DNA from: an uncultured Bacteroidales bacterium
Lineage (GTDB): Bacteria > Bacteroidota > Bacteroidia > Bacteroidales > F082
DNA: 64,000 bases
Direction of reading: 5' to 3'
NCBI GenBank assembly: GCA_946408345.1
Contig: CAMJRR010000003.1
Location: 62,001-126,000, forward strand
The translations under genes were made by a program, and so were the position numbers. The notes under the pieces were generated by a model. That model did no database searches. It saw only the letters and a program-made list of their open reading frames with translations, and had not been told where the DNA came from. This document shows, in pieces, positions 43,473-50,298 of this stretch; within the stretch, counting starts at the first letter, position 1; each line of letters begins with the position of its first letter.

Positions 43473-43521
43473 CACATTTTTGCTGAATCGCGTGGGATTA
43501 GCGCATTTTTTCTATAAAAAA

Positions 43522-43553
43522 GGTGGTAAACTTACCACTATTTTTGGTGGTAA
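43522..43553. promoter_or_regulatory. Operator-like block 2: GGTGGTAA-N2-TTACCACT-N6-GGTGGTAA
   Basis: Octamers stand at 43522-43529, 43532-43539 (one mismatch) and 43546-43553. This is the mirror image of block 1. It ends 17 bases before the DUF262 gene's stop codon. Confidence 0.75.
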
Positions 43554-43570
43554 ACCGACTTTTGGGCAGT

Positions 43571-44662
43571 TTATTTCCCACTTTTCCTGCGGTTGCATTC
43601 GCGGCAAAGCATCTGGCAGTTTTCAGCTACGGTACGGCCGCCATCGCACCACGGTGTGATGTGGTCGGCTTCCATTTGTGACAGTTCGAAGTGTTGACCG
43701 CAATCAGCGCAGAAGCCCAGCTGCCTTTCGTAGGCCGACAGTTTCTGCGCATCGGTGAAGGCTCGAATCGACAAGTATTTCTCTTTGCGTGTGAGGATAT
43801 AAGGATAGATGCCCGTCTTTTTGGTTACGTCGTCGTCGAGGATGAGGCGTTTCACCTCTTCGTCGATGGCTTTGCAGTCAAACACCTGGTCCTTGTATTG
43901 CTTGTAAAGCATCCCCCACTCCACGCCTTTCATGATTTTTTTACGTTCCTTGGTTGGGCGAAACGAGGTCTCAATCCAAGTAATGACCGACTGGAAGAAC
44001 TGCCACAACGGTGCGGCACTGGCATCATGTTGGTGATTCGACATGTAGACTTCGATGTTGCCGTCGGAAATCCAGTCGATGGCCGTTTCAAGATAATCCT
44101 GTCGGATGGCAGAGCCGTTGAGATAGTCACTGCCGATTTTTGCTGCGGGTGCGCCATTCTTGCTGAAATAGCGTTTGGCATCGCTCACCCAACTGCCTGC
44201 ATACACCGCGTTGCGCAGTTCCTGCTCGGTGAGTGCCTTGCCCGCGATGTTGATGGTGCGAAACCATTTCAGCTTCTCGCTGTCGGTGCCGCTGCAGATG
44301 TAGATTTGCAACTCATAGTTGAGGATTTGTTCTTGCTCATCGGGCTGGAGGTTGTGGAAATAGCGGAAGTTGAAGGCAAAGTCGCCGTTGACGTATTGGC
44401 AGATGCTGATGGTGCGCTGCTGCCCGTCGATGATTTCGAAAGTGTCGTCGTCGCGCACAGCCCAATACATCACATTGAGCGGGAAGCCTTGGGTGAGTGT
44501 GTCGATGACGGCATCGCGCTGTTTCTCCTTGTAGACGAACTCGCGCTGGTAGGGCGGGCGCACGTCGAGGCGGCCGCCATAGGCGCGCACGCCGTTTTCG
44601 TTGTTATCCACATAGCCTTTGGACAGCTCGCGGACGGTGATTTTGTGTAGTTCTATGTTCAT
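43571..44662 (-). CDS. DUF262 nuclease-like protein with C-terminal HNH domain
   Basis: 363 residues. The N-terminal DUF262 part has YQREFVYKEKQRDAVIDTL and the family motif D79-G-Q-Q-R-T84, a ParB/Srx-like NTP-binding fold known from the GmrS half of type IV enzymes. The C-terminal HNH: C318-x2-C321, A-D333-H334, N348, C353-x2-C356, a zinc-finger-type HNH. Both catalytic parts are intact. Single-chain DUF262-HNH proteins are suspected anti-phage nucleases. It starts 54 bases after the methyltransferase stop, on the same strand, so the two probably form one operon with fic behind. Confidence 0.85.
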   Translation of the reverse strand: MNIELHKITVRELSKGYVDNNENGVRAYGGRLDVRPPYQREFVYKEKQRDAVIDTLTQGFPLNVMYWAVRDDDTFEIIDGQQRTISICQYVNGDFAFNFRYFHNLQPDEQEQILNYELQIYICSGTDSEKLKWFRTINIAGKALTEQELRNAVYAGSWVSDAKRYFSKNGAPAAKIGSDYLNGSAIRQDYLETAIDWISDGNIEVYMSNHQHDASAAPLWQFFQSVITWIETSFRPTKERKKIMKGVEWGMLYKQYKDQVFDCKAIDEEVKRLILDDDVTKKTGIYPYILTRKEKYLSIRAFTDAQKLSAYERQLGFCADCGQHFELSQMEADHITPWCDGGRTVAENCQMLCRECNRRKSGK

Positions 44663-44685
44663 TTTCTCTTTGTTTGGCGCAGGGA

Positions 44686-44722
44686 CTTACGTCGCCTGCT
44701 TATAAGCTGTCGTCCCTACGGG
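44686..44722. repeat. GTAGGGACG-type repeat supplying the methyltransferase stop codon
   Basis: It contains the perfect hairpin GTCCC-tac-GGGAC and a second AGGGAC...GTC half. On the minus strand CCGTAGGGACG reads through the last Pro codon and the TAG stop of the methyltransferase. Member of the family at 11893, 12083 and 41011. Confidence 0.6.
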
Positions 44723-45780
44723 ACTTGGTTTTCTGCCGCCATCGAGACCGTCGGTTCTATCGAAGCGTAGTCTATTGGCTTTTGCTTGCGACGGATGAGG
44801 ATACGGCTATATACTCTTTTATTATTCAACACAGCGCATCCTCCCCTGTCTTCGGGATGTGGCGTATATGGCACAATCCCATAGAATTTATTTAATCTAC
44901 TGTTTCCTGCGCAAATGCCCAATATCTCGAATTGCTCAGGGTTGTACTTATCCATAAATGTAATCGGCACACCCATAAAACCATCATAATTCATTGGAAT
45001 GTCAGAAGTTTTATCTATGTTAATTGCATCATAGTTATCATATTTTGGATACTCCTCGGGATTATAAGTTTTGAATAAAATGATATCTTCATGTCGTTTT
45101 TGTATTTCCAAATTTGTAAACCAATTAACGCCAGAAACACGTATCATACCTTCACGATGGTCGCCGGCGGTTGCAACATCCTCGTATTTACTATAAAAAT
45201 GACCGGCTCCACCTTTAAAGCCATAACCAAGCCACAACTTGTTATCTCTGATAAGCGGAAAGAAATCCTTGTTCGTAATTGCATTTTGGTTCCCAATAAT
45301 CACAAACTTCTTCTCATACTTTATTAACTGCGCCACATATTCCCGAAACAATGAAAAAGGCGGATTGGTCACCACAATATCGGCTTCTTTCAGCAACTCG
45401 ATACACTCTTGGGAACGAAAATCGCCATCGCCTTTGAAATAGTGGATACCGATTTCTTCGGGGTCTGGCACACGATTTCCGTTACGGTCGCCGAAATACT
45501 CCAACCAAATGGCTTGCTCGGCATCGTTTTGACTGAACAAGTCGCGGTTTTGGTTTTTGTAGCAGGTGGTAATCAGCTTTTTAAGTCCTAATTGCTCAAA
45601 GTTGTAGCTGAAATAATGGAAAAAGTTGCTTACACGCGGGTCGTCGCAGTTGCAAAGTACGGTTTTGCCTTTGAAATGCTCCTTGTAATGTCTCAACTCA
45701 TTCTCAATATCAATAAGTTGGGTATAGAACTCGTCTTTTTTGGCTTTATTTGCAGCATGAAGATTGATGTTTCCTGCCAT
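44716..45780 (-). CDS. EcoRI-family adenine-specific DNA methyltransferase
   Basis: Read from the ATG at 45780 (354 residues, MAGNINLHAANKAKKDEFYTQ); the longer frame to 45810 runs through a hairpin. The N-terminus, KTVLCNCDDPRVSNFFHYF and the catalytic N139-P-P-F142 (ADIVVTNPPFS) mark the EcoRI/M.EcoRI-like group of N6-adenine methyltransferases. Specificity cannot be read from the sequence. No cognate EcoRI-type endonuclease is present; a DUF262-HNH protein follows instead. A 10-bp inverted repeat lies directly before the ATG. The stop codon is inside a repeat, which suggests the tail is shortened. Confidence 0.9.
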   Translation of the reverse strand: MAGNINLHAANKAKKDEFYTQLIDIENELRHYKEHFKGKTVLCNCDDPRVSNFFHYFSYNFEQLGLKKLITTCYKNQNRDLFSQNDAEQAIWLEYFGDRNGNRVPDPEEIGIHYFKGDGDFRSQECIELLKEADIVVTNPPFSLFREYVAQLIKYEKKFVIIGNQNAITNKDFFPLIRDNKLWLGYGFKGGAGHFYSKYEDVATAGDHREGMIRVSGVNWFTNLEIQKRHEDIILFKTYNPEEYPKYDNYDAINIDKTSDIPMNYDGFMGVPITFMDKYNPEQFEILGICAGNSRLNKFYGIVPYTPHPEDRGGCAVLNNKRVYSRILIRRKQKPIDYASIEPTVSMAAENQVP

Positions 45781-45782
45781 TA

Positions 45783-45813
45783 TGATTGATAGTTTTTGCA
45801 TGGCTATCAATCA
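45783..45813 (-). promoter_or_regulatory. 10-bp hairpin directly before the methyltransferase start codon
   Basis: TGATTGATAG (45783-45792) and CTATCAATCA (45804-45813) are perfect complements with an 11-base loop. On the RNA the stem ends two bases before the ATG. It could be a protein-binding operator or a translational gate. Confidence 0.6.
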
Positions 45814-46135
45814 CTTTTTCGGACAAAAGAAAGGTGCAGGCCTTTCCATCGCGTTCACGGGGAGCGTCGGTTGAACCCCGCCGTACAAGTAGTCAAGCCC
45901 ACACCTTATTGGTGCGAGCATTATCATTACCTTGTACGACGGAAGCTTTAGACCTCTTCCGTGAACTTGCTTTTATCCGATGGTTTCAAACCAAGAGTTT
46001 CCGACGCTTTTGTTTTGAACGCGAATAATAGCTAATGCTTTGGTTTATACTATGTTATTTATTCTCTATTTTTATCTCTAACGATGCTTTGTTCTTTATT
46101 TGGCGCAAAGATAGCGTATTTTTCTTATTAAACAC

Positions 46136-46143
46136 TATCTTTG
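46136..46143 (+). promoter_or_regulatory. Promoter -7 box of the transglutaminase lipoprotein gene
   Basis: TATCTTTG is an exact consensus match, 17 bases before the ATG at 46161. Confidence 0.6.
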
Positions 46144-46160
46144 CAGCAAACAATTGCACC

Positions 46161-48713
46161 ATGAAAAACACCTTATTCATTCTTATTACCACTTTTGCAT
46201 TGCTCTTTTCCGCCTGTTCATCAGAAAAGAAATTGGCTTTCAACGAAAAAGCAGCTTTGGAATTTCTTTATCAATACATGCCGCTCGGCGACAGCGTGGA
46301 CTACACCGAAGACTATTACCGCGAGTGCGTGCACTATGCCTTCCTGGCCAAAGAAGAGATGCCTTGGGGCGAAAATATCCCCGAGCGCGAGTTCAAGCAT
46401 TTCGTGGTACCCGTGCGCGTCAACAACGAGAACCTCGACCGTTTCCGCGCCACCTATTACGAGGAACTGAAAGCGCGCGTGAAAGACCTCTCTTTATATG
46501 ACGCTGTCCTCGAAGTGAACCACTGGTGCCACGAGCATGTGAACTATAAAGGTAGCGACAGCCGCACCAGCGCGCCTATGGCCACCATCAAGACCTCGTG
46601 GGGTCGCTGCGGCGAGGAGTCGACGCTGTTAGTGACCGCCTTGCGCACCGTGGGCATCCCTGCAAGACAAGTTTACACGCCTCGTTGGGCGCACTGCGAC
46701 GACAACCACGCCTGGGTGGAGGCCTGGGTGGATGGAAACTGGCACTTCCTCGGTGCCTGCGAGCCAGAGCCCGTGCTCGACTTAGGCTGGTTCAACGAGC
46801 CCGCCTCGCGCACCTTATTATTACACACGCGCGTGTTTGGCGACTACGACGGCCCCGAGGAGGTCATCAGCCGCAGCGCCAACTACACGGAAATCAACGT
46901 AGTAAACAACTATGGAAAGGCTGCCAAGACCACTTTCACCGTGGTGGATGAGAACGGTCAACCACAAGCCAACCTGCCCGTGGAGTTCAAGATCTACAAC
47001 TATGCCGAGTTCTGCACCGTAGTCACGAAGACCACCGATGGGAGCGGCCAGACATGGCTCACCTCGGGTTTGGGTTACATGATGGCATACGCCGCCAAGG
47101 ATGGCAAGTTCGGCTTCCAAGTGTTCAAATCAGGTGAGAATGAGAACATTACCATTACCCTCAACCATGAGCAGGGCCAAAACGACATCTTTGAGTTCGA
47201 TATGGTACCACCCGCCCCGACCAGCGTCTTGCCCGAGGTGACGGCTGAGATGCGTGCTGAAAACGACCGCCGCATAGCCTTTGAAGACTCGTTGCGCAAC
47301 GCCTACATCGCCGAATGCAAGAAAGCCCAAATGGATGTGATTATGAACACGGGCAACAAAAAACTGTGCAGCATCTACGAAAAGACTTGGGGTAACTACC
47401 AGACCATCGCCGACTTCGTGAAATACGCCCAAGGCAAGGGCCAAGAGATCAAGACCGTGGAGCTGCTCAGCAACATCTCCGACAAAGACTTGCGCGATGT
47501 CAGCCTTGAAGTACTCAAAGACCATCTCGACAACACGCCTGGTCTTGAGCAATCCATCATCTCCATGCCGCCTGAGCATTACGCTCAGTACATTCTCAAT
47601 CCACGCGTGAGCAATGAAATGATTGTGCCTTACCGCAAAACCCTTTCCGAGTTCTTCCCTGAAGCGGAGAGGCGTCAATACCATGACAATCCCGCCCTGT
47701 TGGTCGATTGGGTGAAAAACAACATCAAAACCGACGACAACTTGGCTTTACAACGTATTCCGATTTCGCCTTTGGGCGTGCTGAAGGCGCGCAAGGCCGA
47801 CCGCCATTCCCGCGACATCTTCTTTGTCAGCATGGCGAGGAGTTTGGGCATCGCCGCACAAATCAACCCAGTGAACGGCAATGTGCAGTACTTTGGCAAG
47901 GATTGGACCAACGTGGACTTCGAAGCCGCTGAGCCTGCCAATGCAACCGTCGGGTATTTAGATATCCACTACTACCCCACCGCTTCCGTTGCCGACCCGA
48001 AATACTACACCCACTTCAGCATCAAGAAGTTCGATGGCAACAGCTTCCGCCTATTAGCCTACGACGCCAAAGACCCTGGCATCGACGATGGCATGATGCT
48101 CTCCTCTTTCGACCATCCCACACCTTTGGATGAAGGCTATTACATCCTCACGTCAGGCACCCGTCTGGACGATGGCACCGCCCTGACCCACAGCGAGTTC
48201 TTCACCATCAAGGCGGACGAGACCACCCATGTGAACCTTACTCTTCGTCAGCCCGATGACGAGCTTCATGTCGTTGGCAGTTTCTATGCCGACAGCAAAT
48301 TCACCGACCCTGAGACGGGCGAAGTGGGCAACGCCAAGCAACTCATCCAAGACGAGTATTTCATCCTCGGCCTCTTGGACCAGGGCAGCGAACCCACCAC
48401 CCATGCCATGCAGGACATCGCCACCTTCCGCAAGGACTTTGAAGCCAGCAACCTGCCGATGATCTTCATCTTCAGCAGCAAAGAAGAATACGACAAGTTC
48501 AAGCTAAAGAACTTCAGCGAGTTGCCCGAAGGCATCGTCTACGGCCTTGATGAAGGCAACATCCGCGATGAAATCGTTGACGGTCTCCACCTCAACACCG
48601 ACAGTCGCCCCATTTTCATCATTGCCAACGCCAACAGCGAAGTGGTGTTTGTGAAACAGGGCTACACGATTGGCTTGGGCGAACAGATGCTCAAGGTGAT
48701 TGCGAAACTATAA
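46161..48713 (+). CDS. Transglutaminase-like lipoprotein with thioredoxin-like C-terminus
   Basis: Read from the ATG at 46161 (850 residues). Lipobox LLFSAC (Cys19). The transglutaminase/papain-like core has Cys150 in WGRCGEES and His183 in DDNHAWVEAW; the third residue is probably the acid just after. A beta-sandwich domain follows (about 240-345, GQPQANLPVEFKIYN). The last 130 residues, with LPMIFIFSSKEEYDKF and RPIFIIANANSEVVFVKQGYTIG, look like a thioredoxin fold without the CxxC pair. Possibly a cell-surface peptidase or cross-linking enzyme. Single gene with its own promoter. Confidence 0.85.
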   Translation: MKNTLFILITTFALLFSACSSEKKLAFNEKAALEFLYQYMPLGDSVDYTEDYYRECVHYAFLAKEEMPWGENIPEREFKHFVVPVRVNNENLDRFRATYYEELKARVKDLSLYDAVLEVNHWCHEHVNYKGSDSRTSAPMATIKTSWGRCGEESTLLVTALRTVGIPARQVYTPRWAHCDDNHAWVEAWVDGNWHFLGACEPEPVLDLGWFNEPASRTLLLHTRVFGDYDGPEEVISRSANYTEINVVNNYGKAAKTTFTVVDENGQPQANLPVEFKIYNYAEFCTVVTKTTDGSGQTWLTSGLGYMMAYAAKDGKFGFQVFKSGENENITITLNHEQGQNDIFEFDMVPPAPTSVLPEVTAEMRAENDRRIAFEDSLRNAYIAECKKAQMDVIMNTGNKKLCSIYEKTWGNYQTIADFVKYAQGKGQEIKTVELLSNISDKDLRDVSLEVLKDHLDNTPGLEQSIISMPPEHYAQYILNPRVSNEMIVPYRKTLSEFFPEAERRQYHDNPALLVDWVKNNIKTDDNLALQRIPISPLGVLKARKADRHSRDIFFVSMARSLGIAAQINPVNGNVQYFGKDWTNVDFEAAEPANATVGYLDIHYYPTASVADPKYYTHFSIKKFDGNSFRLLAYDAKDPGIDDGMMLSSFDHPTPLDEGYYILTSGTRLDDGTALTHSEFFTIKADETTHVNLTLRQPDDELHVVGSFYADSKFTDPETGEVGNAKQLIQDEYFILGLLDQGSEPTTHAMQDIATFRKDFEASNLPMIFIFSSKEEYDKFKLKNFSELPEGIVYGLDEGNIRDEIVDGLHLNTDSRPIFIIANANSEVVFVKQGYTIGLGEQMLKVIAKL

Positions 48714-48818
48714 GGTTAAGCTTCCTGCAAGGCACTGATTTCCTTGCTGATGGCTTATAGTTCAGCGGCATTCGTTATGGCAGCCTTCTTTTCAAGCGCA
48801 TACAATCAATAGTTTTTT

Positions 48819-48836
48819 TACCCTAAAAATAGGGTA
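48819..48836. promoter_or_regulatory. TACCCTA-AAAA-TAGGGTA palindrome upstream of the DUF4143 ATPase
   Basis: Perfect 7-bp arms with 4-base centre lie 17 bases before the -7 box at 48853-48860 (TATTTTTG), that is over the expected -33 region. This is a probable operator. The ATPase leader would be about 115 bases. Confidence 0.6.
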
Positions 48837-48852
48837 TTTTAGAAAAACGTTT

Positions 48853-48860
48853 TATTTTTG
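48853..48860 (+). promoter_or_regulatory. Promoter -7 box of the DUF4143 ATPase gene
   Basis: TATTTTTG matches TAnnTTTG; the ATG at 48979 is 118 bases downstream. Nothing else is visible in the 265-base gap except a GCAAGG...CCTTGC hairpin just after the preceding gene. Confidence 0.5.
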
Positions 48861-48978
48861 CAGTCTGAATGTGTTTATGATGATTTACATTTTATAAAAA
48901 GAAATGTTTATTAAGATTATCACTTTTGCAAAAATAATGTTCACTTGCGTAAACACACGCATTTAAAAACGAAATGAT

Positions 48979-50184
48979 ATGGAAAGTCTATTTAAGCGCC
49001 ATGATGCCTATCTTTCAACAGTTCCGATGGAATACATCCGCGACTATATGCAACGGGTGAATTGGAACTCACGTCTAATTGTCATCAGAGGTCCCAAGGG
49101 CGTGGGCAAATCGACATTGATGCAACAATACATCAAGCAGAATTTCGCCGCTGGCGACCGGCATGTGCTCTATTGTTCGGCTGATACGAACTATTTTGCC
49201 GCGCACTCTTTACTTGACTTGGCTGATAACTTCGTAAAGTTGGGAGGAAAATGGCTTTTCATTGACGAAGTACACAAGTATCCGGGATGGAGTCGGGAAA
49301 TCAAGGAAATCTACGACCTCTACCGCGAGCTGAACATCGTGCTGAGTGGCTCGTCACTTATCCAAATCAATGACGGGCAAGCCGATCTCTCACGACGCCT
49401 GATGCCGTATGACATGCCCGGATTGTCGCTGCGCGAGTTCCTGCATCTTGACATAGGGCTTGACATCAAGCCCATATCATTGGAGCAATTGTTGGAAAAG
49501 CCAACGGAGTTTTGCATGCAAGTGGTATCGAAATGCCATCCTTTAGAGCACTTCGGGCGTTATCTGCAATTCGGCTACTACCCTTTCTATTTTGAACAAA
49601 AGCAAGAATATTACGACAAGTTGGAAAACACGATTAACTATATCATTGACGTGGAACTGACAAAATATCGCAGTTTAGACGTGGGTTACACCCGTCAGGT
49701 TAAGGCCTTGTTGCACGTGATTTCCCAAATGGTACCTTACGAGGTGGATATTGCAAAACTGTCAAAGGCCTCGGGAATTAGTCGGTTATCCACGCTGAAA
49801 TACCTTACCCATTTAGATGAGGCTCGATTGATTCGACGTTTGTTCACAGACCTGAAAAGCGTTACGGATTTGCAAAAACCCGACAAGATGTATCTCGACA
49901 ACACCAATCTGCTTTATACGCTCAGTCAAGAAAACCCGGAGATAGGGACTGCTCGTGAGACATTCTTTGCCAACCAACTGGCTTCGGCGGGCCATGTAGT
50001 AGAATATGCCGGATTCAAGAAAGGAGACTTCCGAATTGATGGCGACATTGTAATAGAAGTGGGCGGACAGGACAAAGGCTTCAGCCAACTGGCCGAACAA
50101 GAAAACGCATACGTTGCCGCTGATGGCATCGAGTCAGCCTATATGCGAAAGATACCCCTTTGGGCTTTTGGATTTCTCTATTGA
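48979..50184 (+). CDS. AAA_14/DUF4143-type ATPase
   Basis: 401 residues. P-loop G38-P-K-G-V-G-K44-S-T, Walker B KWLFIDEVHK, sensor VLSGSSLIQ, then the DUF4143 part with a winged-helix stretch (DIAKLSKASGISRLSTLKYLTHLDEARLI) and a nuclease-like tail ETFFANQLASAGHVVEYAGF...DIVIEVGGQDKG. This family is abundant in Bacteroidales, often in variable regions; some members are suspected toxin or defence ATPases. It is flanked upstream by a palindromic operator and downstream by an IS3-like inverted repeat, both signs of a mobile or accessory gene. Confidence 0.88.
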   Translation: MESLFKRHDAYLSTVPMEYIRDYMQRVNWNSRLIVIRGPKGVGKSTLMQQYIKQNFAAGDRHVLYCSADTNYFAAHSLLDLADNFVKLGGKWLFIDEVHKYPGWSREIKEIYDLYRELNIVLSGSSLIQINDGQADLSRRLMPYDMPGLSLREFLHLDIGLDIKPISLEQLLEKPTEFCMQVVSKCHPLEHFGRYLQFGYYPFYFEQKQEYYDKLENTINYIIDVELTKYRSLDVGYTRQVKALLHVISQMVPYEVDIAKLSKASGISRLSTLKYLTHLDEARLIRRLFTDLKSVTDLQKPDKMYLDNTNLLYTLSQENPEIGTARETFFANQLASAGHVVEYAGFKKGDFRIDGDIVIEVGGQDKGFSQLAEQENAYVAADGIESAYMRKIPLWAFGFLY

Positions 50185-50204
50185 AACCTCAATCCAAATC
50201 GCCC

Positions 50205-50260
50205 AGAATGAACTGACCCCCGGAAGTTGGACAAAAAACTTTCGGGGTTCAGTTCATTCT
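50205..50260. repeat. IS3-family-like terminal inverted repeat pair (MITE-like), also a terminator
   Basis: Two 24-base arms with two mismatches and an 8-base loop. The left arm holds GAACTGACCCC...GAAGTT and TTGGACA, closely like the TGAACTGACCCC..AAGTTGGACA ends of IS3/IS150-group elements; the right arm is the inverse. No transposase lies between. It sits between convergent genes and can terminate both. Confidence 0.7.
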
Positions 50261-50298
50261 GTTGTCGGGGCTATTCAAATCTTAGTAAAGCAACCGCC

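Larger units (their letters stand above)
45781..46160. other. 380-base non-coding region with nested complementary arms (possible structured RNA or MITE-like element)
   Basis: No supported gene is present. Outer arms GTTCACGG (45853-45860) and CCGTGAAC (45959-45966) pair perfectly. Inside them a 12-bp stem (45878-45889 with 45931-45942, one mismatch, core CGTACAAG/CTTGTACG) encloses a small hairpin CACC-ttatt-GGTG (45902-45914). Compensatory nesting over 114 bases is more than chance would usually give. The strand and function are unknown. It is upstream of the methyltransferase on one side; on the other is the promoter of the transglutaminase gene (46136-46143). An 80-codon ORF across it on the plus strand does not look like a protein. 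Confidence 0.6.

Noticed and set aside
43691..44650. 319-codon plus-strand ORF opposite the DUF262-HNH gene
   Set aside because: It is antisense to intact DUF262 and HNH motifs; the composition is that of a complementary-strand artefact.
45786..46028. 80-codon plus-strand ORF over the nested-stem region
   Set aside because: Composition is Arg/Ser-rich without domain features, and the region's strongest signal is base pairing. Kept as a non-coding element.
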